A model generated the notes under the pieces. That model did no database searches. It saw nothing but the letters and a program-made list of their open reading frames with translations, and was not told where the DNA came from. A stretch of 64,000 nucleotides of DNA from an uncultured Alphaproteobacteria bacterium (GTDB taxonomy: Bacteria; Pseudomonadota; Alphaproteobacteria; HIMB59; GCA-002718135). The position numbers were made by a program, and so were the translations under genes. Below are positions 25,440 to 33,295 of the stretch, piece after piece. The DNA is taken from NCBI GenBank assembly GCA_902621305.1, contig CACNLM010000004.1:54488-118487 (forward strand), in the 5' to 3' direction. Every line of letters starts with the position of its first letter. Position 1 is the first letter of the stretch.

Positions 25440-25664
25440 ATGTCTATATTGAAAAACTATTTTAAACAAAACAGTGTGATGCACAGTTTCTCAAGTTGCC
25501 AATGGCCAATTGGAGATCCACAAGAGAAAGATTTTCATTTTTGTGAAGCTGATACCGTTGCTGGGAAGCCATATTGTCAGAGTCACTGTGACGTTGCGTA
25601 TATTGACGAAAAAGAGCTTAAAAAAGAAAAAGAAGCTCAAAAAAATCGTCGCATTGCCGCTTAA
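25440..25664 (+). CDS. GcrA family protein reduced to the C-terminal sigma-interaction domain
   Basis: GcrA is an alphaproteobacterial cell-cycle co-activator that binds sigma70 through its C-terminal domain and methylated DNA through an N-terminal HTH. Here SSCQWPIGDPQEKDFHFC and GKPYCQSHCDVAYI are a clear match to the C-terminal domain, with four regularly placed Cys and a basic KNRRIAA tail. The whole protein is about 74 residues (or 93 from ATG 25383), and I see no HTH upstream in any plus frame. It may be a stand-alone sigma-interacting protein or a truncated gcrA whose HTH was lost. The 154-base spacer upstream holds only a weak TCGG-TAAA-CCGA hairpin near 25282. Confidence 0.75.
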   Translation: MSILKNYFKQNSVMHSFSSCQWPIGDPQEKDFHFCEADTVAGKPYCQSHCDVAYIDEKELKKEKEAQKNRRIAA

Positions 25665-25714
25665 GTCAATCTCTACAAATTATTTTCTCATCAAATGTTA
25701 ATAATTCAGAGTTA

Positions 25715-25742
25715 TTGACATCAGAGATGTTTTTCTTAAAAT
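25715..25742 (+). promoter_or_regulatory. Near-consensus sigma70 promoter for cfa
   Basis: TTGACA (perfect -35), 16-base spacer, TAAAAT (5/6 -10). The cfa ATG lies only eight bases after the -10, so transcription would start at or just before the initiation codon (leaderless mRNA). Confidence 0.65.
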
Positions 25743-25750
25743 AAAAAAAA

Positions 25751-26935
25751 ATGTTATTCAGTGTACTGAAAAAACTTAACTTTGATGGAACATTAGAAAT
25801 CATAGATTCTAATGACGAGATTTATAAATTTGGAAATTCCAACCCTCACGTTTGTATAAGATTAAAAAACAAATCTATCGAAAGAAAACTATTCTTAAAC
25901 CCTAATCTTTATATAGGTGAAGCATATATGAATGAGGAGTTAGTTGTTGAAAAAGGCACTATAGAAGACTTTCTTAATTTAATAACTAATTCTTACGATG
26001 ACTTTATTTCTAACAATAAGTTTTATAAATTTTATGAATATTTATCTTCTATTTTTATGCCATTTCAGCAGATTAATCAGCTAGTAAATTCAAAAAAAAA
26101 TGTAGCACACCACTATGATATAAATGAGGATTTATATAAATTATTTCTTGATCAGGATATGCAATACTCTTGCGCATATTTTCATAATCCGAATATGAGT
26201 TTGGATCAAGCGCAGAAAGATAAAAAACAACATATAATTAAAAAACTTCAAATTAAAGAAAATATGGATGTTCTTGATATTGGGTGTGGTTGGGGAGGAA
26301 TGGCAATTGAAATAGCTAAATCTACTGGTGCCAAAGTTAAAGGAATTACACTTTCAGAAAATCAATTTAAAACAGCATCTGAGCGAGCACAAAAAGAAGG
26401 TTTGGCTGATAAAGTTTCTTTTGCACTACAAGATTATAGAAATGAGACCGAAAAATATGATCGCATAGTTTCCGTTGGTATGTTTGAGCATGTTGGTGTT
26501 AAATATTTTAAAACTTATTTAAGTAAAGCTAATGATATTCTGAAAGAAAATGGAGTTTTTCTTTTGCATACAATTGGTCAAAGGGGCAAACCAACTGCTA
26601 CAAGTCCTTGGATAAGAAAATACATTTTTCCTGGTGGTTATATTCCATCATTATCTGAAGTAATGAGTGCAACACAAAAACTTAATATAAATGTAACAGA
26701 TGTTGAAGTATTAAGACTACATTACGCTCATACACTTTCCAAATGGTATCAAAATGTTATCGAAAATAAAGATAAAATTATAAATATGTTTGATCAGCGC
26801 TTTTTTAGAATGTGGGAGTTTTATCTATTGGCAAGTAAGTATTCCTTTGTAAATATGGGTAATGTTGTTTTCCAAATACAAATTGCAAAAAATATTAACA
26901 ATTTGCCTCTCACAAGAAATTATATCTACAACTAA
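25751..26935 (+). CDS. cfa: Cyclopropane-fatty-acyl-phospholipid synthase
   Basis: Methylates unsaturated acyl chains of membrane phospholipids using SAM. The N-terminal domain has LNPNLYIGEAYMNEEL. NVAHHYDINEDLYKLFLDQDMQYSCAYF is the diagnostic CFA synthase block, followed by the SAM motif VLDIGCGWGGMAIEIA and later VSVGMFEHVGVK and LLHTIGQ. 394 residues, full length. Monocistronic in appearance, with its own strong promoter. Confidence 0.93.
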   Translation: MLFSVLKKLNFDGTLEIIDSNDEIYKFGNSNPHVCIRLKNKSIERKLFLNPNLYIGEAYMNEELVVEKGTIEDFLNLITNSYDDFISNNKFYKFYEYLSSIFMPFQQINQLVNSKKNVAHHYDINEDLYKLFLDQDMQYSCAYFHNPNMSLDQAQKDKKQHIIKKLQIKENMDVLDIGCGWGGMAIEIAKSTGAKVKGITLSENQFKTASERAQKEGLADKVSFALQDYRNETEKYDRIVSVGMFEHVGVKYFKTYLSKANDILKENGVFLLHTIGQRGKPTATSPWIRKYIFPGGYIPSLSEVMSATQKLNINVTDVEVLRLHYAHTLSKWYQNVIENKDKIINMFDQRFFRMWEFYLLASKYSFVNMGNVVFQIQIAKNINNLPLTRNYIYN

Positions 26936-26985
26936 ACAGTTTATATTTATTGAATTTCCAAGACAGGTAATATAGTCTTTTGTTT

Positions 26986-28011
26986 ATGGCGTTATCTCTT
27001 AATAATTATATAATTAGAGCATCAATTTTCTTAGTCGCTGTCTTTGTTATTGTTGTTTTATTATACCCAGTTCTACAAAATGCTTTTTTATCAAATATTT
27101 TTATTAACATTATAATTTTATTAGCCCTTTTAACTGGAATTGTATTTAATTTTTTTCATCTCATTAACTTAAATTATAAGTATATATCTTTCTCGAACTT
27201 TAATATTACAAATTCTATAGAAGCATTTTCTAATTTAAGAGGGCAAGACAAAAATATTTCTCTTGAATTAAAAAATCTTGAAGGAAAATTTTTTTTTAAA
27301 AGTTCATCAATAAATAGATTGATAGAGAATTCTGATATGACTTTGATAAGCATAAGAGAAACTTCTCGTTACCTTGTAGGCTTGCTAGTTTTTTTAGGAC
27401 TCCTTGGAACTTTCTGGGGACTGTTAAAAACTATTGGATCTGTTGGCAATGTTATCAGCGGCCTTGGTATAGATGATACAAATGTTGCAGGTTTTTTTAA
27501 TTCTCTTAAAGATGGATTAAATGCTCCACTTGAAGGAATGAGTATTGCATTTAGCAGTTCTTTATTAGGTTTAGCTGGCTCTTTAATATTAGGATTACTT
27601 GATTTAAATCTTGGACAAGCTCAAAATAAATTTAGTCAATACTTTGAAAAAATCCTTAATAGCAATTCTTCTCCAGATTTTTCTACAGTAGAAGATAAGC
27701 CTACAGGAGAAGCAATTCAAAAAATCTATGACAACTTAGAAAACCTCCTAAATGCTTTTAAAAAATCATCTGACAATCAAACTAAAATTTCAAACAATTT
27801 AGAGAAGTTTAATGAAATACTTAACAAAATCAATTCCAACTCTTCAAATCTTGATAAGCAATTATCAAATTTCTTATCTTCACAATTAAACACACAATCT
27901 TCATTAATGAACCTTACAGAAGCTTTAAGCAAAAATGGAATATTAGAAGCAAAAAAAGTTAAAGAATATTTTCAGAAAATTGAAAAAGAACTAAAGAAAA
28001 TTAAAAAATAA
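26986..28011 (+). CDS. MotA/TolQ/ExbB-like proton-channel protein
   Basis: About 341 residues. Two N-terminal membrane helices (residues about 10-55), a cytoplasmic domain, then two conserved helices with LVGLLVFLGLLGTFWGLLKTIG and LNAPLEGMSIAFSSSLLGLAGSLILGLL, the MotA/TolQ/ExbB pore signature. The C-terminal about 100 residues are coiled-coil-like. I prefer ATG 26986 to TTG 26980. Three bases separate it from an OmpA-domain partner, so the pair likely forms a proton-driven complex linking inner membrane and peptidoglycan. No flagellar genes are present. Confidence 0.85.
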   Translation: MALSLNNYIIRASIFLVAVFVIVVLLYPVLQNAFLSNIFINIIILLALLTGIVFNFFHLINLNYKYISFSNFNITNSIEAFSNLRGQDKNISLELKNLEGKFFFKSSSINRLIENSDMTLISIRETSRYLVGLLVFLGLLGTFWGLLKTIGSVGNVISGLGIDDTNVAGFFNSLKDGLNAPLEGMSIAFSSSLLGLAGSLILGLLDLNLGQAQNKFSQYFEKILNSNSSPDFSTVEDKPTGEAIQKIYDNLENLLNAFKKSSDNQTKISNNLEKFNEILNKINSNSSNLDKQLSNFLSSQLNTQSSLMNLTEALSKNGILEAKKVKEYFQKIEKELKKIKK

Positions 28012-28013
28012 TA

Positions 28014-29780
28014 ATGTCTACTAGGTCTTTAAGAAATAGACTTGCTGATACAACTAATATTTGGCCCGGTTTTGTCGATGTTCTAGCTACTCTTTTAATA
28101 GTAATCATATTTGTGCTAATGGTTTTTACTGTTTCCCAAATATATCTGAGTGATGCTATATCCGGCCGAGATAAGGCGCTTCAAGATTTAAGAACACAAA
28201 TAAATGAATTATCTAAAATACTTGTTATTGAAACTAAAGATAAAGAAAAAGCTCTTTCAACTCTTTCTGAAACTGAGAAAAAACTTGAAGATACAGAATT
28301 AAATTTGCAAAGTGAGCAATTATTAAGTGAGCAATTACAAACTGATGTTGCAAAAAAACGATCAGAAATATTTGTTCAGGAACAAAATATAATAGCATTA
28401 TCCGAGCAAATTAGTAGTCTTTTAAAAGAATTGAGAATAGTTGCAAATGCATTAGAAACATACGAAGGACAAGAAATTACTTTACTTGAAACTGAGGGGC
28501 TTGGAGAACGAATTAATAAAGCACTTGCAACAAGAATTGATCAACTAAAAATACTTAATCAAGAATTAGATAATGCTAATTTTAAACTACTTGAAAGTGA
28601 AAAATCTCTCAAATCTACAATTGCAGAATTAAATGAGAAGAATGAAAATTTAATTGCAATTAATGAAAGTCTTGGTTTAGAGGAAGGCGGAATTGAAGAG
28701 CAATTGCTTGCAATTAAAAATAAAAATGAACAACTCTTAAATTTAAATGATGAATTGGAAAAAACAAATATCGAACTATCATTAAGAGATGAAGAATTAC
28801 AAAGTCAAATATCCCAATATCAAGAACTAATGAATGATCTTTTAGAAATTAATGATAGTCTTGGCTTAAAAGATGCATCACTTAATGAACAACTTGATGC
28901 AATTAGGTTTAAAAATGAAGAATTAGCAAGATTAAATAAAGATTTAATTCAGAAAGATAGCACTATTTTCAATTTGCGAGGAAAAATATCTGAACTAAAT
29001 AATGTTCTTTCTTTGTCTGAAGATAAACAAAAACAACAACTTGATAAACTTGAGCTACTTCAAAATCAAATTGCATTATTAGAGCAAGAAAATCAAACAC
29101 AAAAAGAAACATCGCTTGAAGAAATTAAAAATATGGAAAAGCAAGCATCAAAAACATTAGAACAGGTAGAAATTCTATCTAATCAAATTGACACTCTGCA
29201 AAAAGAAATTGCTTTGCTTAATAGTGCTCTAGAAGCTAGTGAAAGTCAGGCTTTGATTAAAGATTTAGAAATAGAGGTGCTAGGTGAAAAGTTAAATAAA
29301 GCCCTTACATCAAAAGTATTTGAACTTCAAAAATATAGATCTGAGTTTTTTGGAAAACTACAATCTATTTTAGGTGATAGAAAAGATATTAAAATTGTAG
29401 GAGATAGATTTATTTTTGAATCAGAGCTATTATTTGATTCTGCTTCAGCAGATTTACAACTATCTGGTAAAGAAAAGTTAAGTGAAATTGGCCTTACTTT
29501 AAAAGAGACTACTAATGATATTCCCTCAGATATTGACTGGATTATCATGGTAGAAGGACACACTGACAAAAAACCTATTCAAACAATTAGATATCCTTCT
29601 AACTGGGAATTATCTTCAGCTAGAGCTAATACAGTTTTAAAACTTCTTCTTGATCTTGGTTTTCCACCAAATAGATTAGCATCTGCAGGATATGGAGAGT
29701 TTTATCCTATCAGTAATGGAGAAACTGAAAGTGATCTACAACAGAATAGAAGGATTGAATTAAAACTCACTTCACGCTAA
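28014..29780 (+). CDS. MotB-like coiled-coil protein with C-terminal OmpA peptidoglycan-binding domain
   Basis: 588 residues. One N-terminal membrane helix (WPGFVDVLATLLIVIIFVLM, with the MotB/ExbD-like Asp), about 400 residues of heptad-rich coiled coil, then an OmpA/MotB domain (DSASADLQLSGKEKL, VEGHTDKKPI, NWELSSARANTVLKLL, GYGEFYPISNGETE, QNRRIELKL). Inner-membrane anchored, spanning the periplasm to bind peptidoglycan. The pair recurs in alphaproteobacteria as a non-flagellar MotAB-like system of unclear role. Three units of exactly 63 residues repeat in the coiled coil (listed separately). No ZorC/ZorD-type effector is adjacent. Confidence 0.88.
   Translation: MSTRSLRNRLADTTNIWPGFVDVLATLLIVIIFVLMVFTVSQIYLSDAISGRDKALQDLRTQINELSKILVIETKDKEKALSTLSETEKKLEDTELNLQSEQLLSEQLQTDVAKKRSEIFVQEQNIIALSEQISSLLKELRIVANALETYEGQEITLLETEGLGERINKALATRIDQLKILNQELDNANFKLLESEKSLKSTIAELNEKNENLIAINESLGLEEGGIEEQLLAIKNKNEQLLNLNDELEKTNIELSLRDEELQSQISQYQELMNDLLEINDSLGLKDASLNEQLDAIRFKNEELARLNKDLIQKDSTIFNLRGKISELNNVLSLSEDKQKQQLDKLELLQNQIALLEQENQTQKETSLEEIKNMEKQASKTLEQVEILSNQIDTLQKEIALLNSALEASESQALIKDLEIEVLGEKLNKALTSKVFELQKYRSEFFGKLQSILGDRKDIKIVGDRFIFESELLFDSASADLQLSGKEKLSEIGLTLKETTNDIPSDIDWIIMVEGHTDKKPIQTIRYPSNWELSSARANTVLKLLLDLGFPPNRLASAGYGEFYPISNGETESDLQQNRRIELKLTSR
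28470..29036 (+). repeat. Intragenic tandem repeat, three units of 189 bases (63 residues)
   Basis: Within the OmpA-domain protein, INESLGLEE at codon 216 recurs as INDSLGLKD at codon 279. The anchors LNQELDN, LNDELEK and LNKDLIQ fall exactly 189 bases apart. Copies 2 and 3 are most alike (both contain EQLxAI and KNE); copy 1 is more diverged. 63 residues equal nine heptads. Confidence 0.75.
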
Positions 29781-29821
29781 TTTGCCTTAAATTTAACATA
29801 AACTGATCATAAAAATTAAGT

Positions 29822-30325
29822 ATGAGATTTTTAATTATATTTGTCTTAAGTTTCTTTAGCACATATTCTGTATTTGCTGCATGCAGTGATCAGCCAGCAA
29901 ATGAGGTTGATTGGACTAATTGTAATTTTGTAGAAAACCTCGATCTTTCCGGTACTGGTTTGGCAAATTCTCAAATGTCAGGAGTTAATTTATCTTTATC
30001 TAATTTTGAAAAATCTCAACTAAATAATTCAAATTTATCTATTGGTAATTTTATCTTCTCAAATTTCAGTAATTCTAATTTATATGCTTCAAATTTACAG
30101 GGAGCTAATTGTAATAATGCTAACTTTGATAATGCAAACCTTGCAAAAGTAAACTTTGAGGGATCTAATCTCTTTGGAGCGACTTTTAAAGGTGCAAATC
30201 TATATGAGGCAAATCTACTTGGTGCTAATATTTCTGGAGCAATGTTTGATGAAGCAAATTTGTCAAATGCTATATGGATAGACGGTAAAAAATGTGCTCT
30301 TGGTTCTATAGGCAGTTGCCAATAA
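29822..30325 (+). CDS. Secreted pentapeptide-repeat protein
   Basis: 167 residues. Signal peptide MRFLIIFVLSFFSTYSVFAA, then a right-handed quadrilateral beta-helix of about 20 A(N/D)LXX-type repeats (for example GANCNNANFDNANLAKVNF, GANLYEANLLGANISGAMF). Cys pairs cap both ends (ACSDQ, TNCNF, KKCALGSIGSC), consistent with periplasmic disulphides. Lies 41 bases after the OmpA-domain gene. Function unknown; periplasmic pentapeptide proteins have no common activity. Confidence 0.85.
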   Translation: MRFLIIFVLSFFSTYSVFAACSDQPANEVDWTNCNFVENLDLSGTGLANSQMSGVNLSLSNFEKSQLNNSNLSIGNFIFSNFSNSNLYASNLQGANCNNANFDNANLAKVNFEGSNLFGATFKGANLYEANLLGANISGAMFDEANLSNAIWIDGKKCALGSIGSCQ

Positions 30326-30453
30326 TTATTTTATTTCTTTTTATTGCCAGTTGCAAAATGTCAGACGTATCTGAAATACAAAAAAATGATGATAATAAAG
30401 TTAATTTTAAGATCTCAGGAAGTAAAGAAACTGGTATTCAAATAAATAATTAA
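30292..30453 (+). CDS. Candidate small lipoprotein (absent from ORF track)
   Basis: A 53-codon frame: ATG 30292, reading MCSWFYRQL then a hydrophobic core PIIILFLFIAS and Cys, a good lipobox (I-A-S-C), followed by a hydrophilic tail of about 34 residues ending GIQINN. A shorter TTG 30316 start would remove the basic n-region. It overlaps the pentapeptide gene's 3' end by 34 bases. It accounts for most of the 174-base gap before the EamA gene. No homologue recognised. Confidence 0.4.
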   Translation: MCSWFYRQLPIIILFLFIASCKMSDVSEIQKNDDNKVNFKISGSKETGIQINN

Positions 30454-30499
30454 AATATTAATTTACTTTTATCAAATTTAATGATTTGACTTTTAAACA

Positions 30500-31402
30500 A
30501 TGAGTCAAAATTCTTATATATATGCCTTTAGTGTAGTTTTTCTTGCTGGAATTTTTTGGAGTTTTGGAGCGTTGACTGTTAGATATATGGTGGAAGGTCA
30601 TCAATATGTTTTTCAATATTTATTTTATAGAGGCTTAACTATTTCAATAATACTTCTTATATATTTATTTTTTCGGGAAGGATTTGCTTTTTATAAAAAT
30701 TTTCTCAAAATAGGAATACCATCTATACTTGGAGGTTTATTTCTAGCAACAGCTTTTACTGGGTTCATTTTTTCTATTACTATGACTACGGCTGCCGTAA
30801 CATTATTTATGTTAGCAGCGATGCCTTTTATTGCAGCCATTGTTGGTTATTTTGTTCTTGGCGAAATACTAAAAAGATCAACATTAATTGCCATGGTTGT
30901 AGCATTTATAGGTGTGTGCGTAATGATTATAAATGACAGTATTTCTGGAACTGCTTTAGGTGCAATAATAGGATTTATTTCTGCAACTGGTTTTGCATTA
31001 TACACGGTAACAATAAGATGGAAACCTGAAACACCAAAATTCACAACAGTTGTTTTAGCGGGACTATTTTGTACAATATTTGCATTCTTTATTTTAGGCT
31101 TCTCTTTTGAACCTTTTATTCTAATGCCTGAAATAAATAGTTATTTGAGTATACTTCATGGAATAATTGTTGCAGCCGGTTTAATACTTTACAGTCTTGG
31201 AGCAAAATACTTACCCTCAGCTGAGTTAGCACTTTTATCTTTAATGGAAGTTGTTGGAGGAGTTCTGTGGGTTTGGCTTCCTATTTTTGGAATTAACGAA
31301 GTACCAAGTACAACTGTAATAATTGGAGGTTTCATAATAACTTTAGCTGTAGTTTATTATGGTTTTGCTGCTAGGCAGATTGATATGAATATTAAAACTT
31401 AA
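30500..31402 (+). CDS. DMT superfamily (EamA) transporter
   Basis: Inner-membrane exporter or importer of small metabolites; 300 residues with ten predicted hydrophobic helices in two EamA halves (about 9-140 and 150-290). [16 protein letters not shown] at the N terminus, and [30 protein letters not shown] is the typical second-half signature. Substrate unknown. Its stop overlaps the convergent hemA by four bases. Confidence 0.88.
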   Translation: MSQNSYIYAFSVVFLAGIFWSFGALTVRYMVEGHQYVFQYLFYRGLTISIILLIYLFFREGFAFYKNFLKIGIPSILGGLFLATAFTGFIFSITMTTAAVTLFMLAAMPFIAAIVGYFVLGEILKRSTLIAMVVAFIGVCVMIINDSISGTALGAIIGFISATGFALYTVTIRWKPETPKFTTVVLAGLFCTIFAFFILGFSFEPFILMPEINSYLSILHGIIVAAGLILYSLGAKYLPSAELALLSLMEVVGGVLWVWLPIFGINEVPSTTVIIGGFIITLAVVYYGFAARQIDMNIKT

Positions 31403-32634
31403 ATATTTGCTGTAACTTTATTAATATTTTTTCTTGGTAAATTGTTTTTAGACCAAACTGAATCAAGAGCCTTAATCATTTTTTCAATATGCTCTTTTCT
31501 GTGTTTTGGGGTAACAGTTATTCTCAGTCTTTCTAAACCTTTTGGTACAGTTGGGTAAAAAATTGGTTGTGCATAAATACCATGATCATCAATTAAATCT
31601 TTAGACACTTTTTTGCATAAAAAAGGATCATTAATTAATACTGCTACAATATGAGAATTTGTATCCAAATAAGGAATTGCTAAGGAATCTAAATTTTCTC
31701 TTATTAAAGCTGCATTTTCTTTTATTCTTATTCTTAGTTGTTCTGCCAGAGAAACAATATCTATTGCTTTAGCTGCTCCTGCAGCAATTGATGGGCAGAT
31801 TGAAGTTGTAAAAATAAAACCTGGAGCGAAACTTCTAATGTAATCAATTATTTCTGAACTAGCTGCAATATAACCTCCCATTTGACCATATGCTTTTGCT
31901 AAAGTTCCATTAATAATATCTATTTTATCTTCAACTCCCATTTCTACTGCAATACCTTTACCTTCTTCACCGTAAAGTCCAACTGAATGAACTTCATCAA
32001 GATATGTCATACAGTTATATTTTTTTGCTAACTCTACAATTTTAACTATAGGCGATCTTATACCTTCCATAGAGTATAAACTTTCAAAAACGATTAACTT
32101 AGGATTATCTACATTTGACTCTTTTAGTAACTGTTCTAAATGATCAATGTCATTGTGTTTAAATATATGACACTTAGCTCCACTATTCTTAATACCTTGT
32201 ATTAAAGATGCGTGATTTAATTCATCAGAAAATATCTCAATATTTTTAATTTTTTTTCCTAAAGTCCATAAAGTAGATTGGTTTGCTGTATACGCAGAAG
32301 CAAAAACTAATGCTGCTTCTTTATTGTGAACATTTGCCAGTTTTTTTTCAAGTTCAGTATGATAAGTTGATGTACCAGAAATATTTCTTGTTCCACCTGA
32401 ACCTGATCCATATTCAAGTAGTGTTTTTACAATTTCATTTACTACTTCTGGATGCTGACTCATGTTGAGATAGTCATTAGAACACCAAACCTCAACTTCT
32501 CTTTCTTTGTTTTTAAAACTTTCATCTGCATTTGGAAAACTTTTTATAGGTCTGTCTATGTTTCTAAAGTCTCTATAAAGCCCTTGTTCTTTGAGATTTT
32601 TTAATTCAGATTTAAAGAAACTTTTGTATTGCAT
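31399..32634 (-). CDS. hemA: 5-aminolevulinate synthase
   Basis: Condenses glycine and succinyl-CoA to ALA (Shemin pathway), first step of haem synthesis. PLP fold-type [15 protein letters not shown] near residue 50, [25 protein letters not shown], and the PLP Lys in [15 protein letters not shown]. 411 residues, matching alphaproteobacterial ALAS. Faces the remaining hem genes with cytochrome b561 between. Confidence 0.95.
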   Translation of the reverse strand: MQYKSFFKSELKNLKEQGLYRDFRNIDRPIKSFPNADESFKNKEREVEVWCSNDYLNMSQHPEVVNEIVKTLLEYGSGSGGTRNISGTSTYHTELEKKLANVHNKEAALVFASAYTANQSTLWTLGKKIKNIEIFSDELNHASLIQGIKNSGAKCHIFKHNDIDHLEQLLKESNVDNPKLIVFESLYSMEGIRSPIVKIVELAKKYNCMTYLDEVHSVGLYGEEGKGIAVEMGVEDKIDIINGTLAKAYGQMGGYIAASSEIIDYIRSFAPGFIFTTSICPSIAAGAAKAIDIVSLAEQLRIRIKENAALIRENLDSLAIPYLDTNSHIVAVLINDPFLCKKVSKDLIDDHGIYAQPIFYPTVPKGLERLRITVTPKHRKEHIEKMIKALDSVWSKNNLPRKNINKVTANI

Positions 32635-32689
32635 AAATATTAGATATCTTACCCAATCTTTAATTGTAAGTATTTAATTGAATGAATTG

Positions 32690-33253
32690 TCACACCTTAT
32701 GTCTACTAAAAGACATTCTCTTCCAGACACCATATTTATCTTTAATCATAAATCTATGATACAATGCCGCTGCAATATGAAGTGAAAAAAGAGCTGTTAA
32801 TATAAGTGCTGAGTAGTAGTGTATAGCTAGAGCTTGAGGGTATAGAAAAAAGTTCTCTTCGATTAAAGGTGGTATTTTAATTAATCCCAAGAGATGGACA
32901 TCTTCTCCTCCAAGCCATGTCATAAAGGTACCTTGAATAGGAATAAGAATAACTAAACCATAAAGTACAAAATGGACTAAATTCGAAACCAATTTATGAA
33001 ATAAAGGAATATTTTCATATTTCGGATGAGTATTAAATATGTATTTCCACATTAATCTAAGTACAACTAAACTAAAGACTAAGGTGCCAAAAAATTTATG
33101 AGTAATAATAAAACCCATTTTAAGAGGAGAAAATTCCATATTATGAAGGCTAATCCCTGTTGCAACTTGCCAAAAAAGAAGAAGTGCTAATGACCAATGA
33201 AAAAGTTTTGCAACCAAGCCCCACGAAGATTTTGTACCTTTAAATTCAACCAT
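32690..33253 (-). CDS. Cytochrome b561 family protein
   Basis: Di-haem b membrane protein that passes electrons to or from the quinone pool, 187 residues with four membrane helices. Haem-ligand His candidates lie in AKLFHWSLALLLFWQ, MGFIITHKFFGTLV, LAIHYYSALI and LFSLHIAAALYHRFM. Start MVEFKGTKSSWG. Divergent from hemC by 42 bases. Being flanked by haem-biosynthesis genes it may relate to haem or quinone redox; inference from location. Confidence 0.88.
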   Translation of the reverse strand: MVEFKGTKSSWGLVAKLFHWSLALLLFWQVATGISLHNMEFSPLKMGFIITHKFFGTLVFSLVVLRLMWKYIFNTHPKYENIPLFHKLVSNLVHFVLYGLVILIPIQGTFMTWLGGEDVHLLGLIKIPPLIEENFFLYPQALAIHYYSALILTALFSLHIAAALYHRFMIKDKYGVWKRMSFSRHKV

Positions 33254-33295
33254 TACTAATTTTATTATATAGTGCTATCTAAATAAATATAATCC

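Noticed and set aside
26986-29780. Zorya-type defence system (ZorA/ZorB-like MotA and OmpA/MotB proteins)
   Set aside because: The two proteins resemble the membrane pair, but no ZorC, ZorD or ZorE helicase or nuclease gene follows, the neighbours are housekeeping, and such pairs occur widely as envelope systems in alphaproteobacteria.
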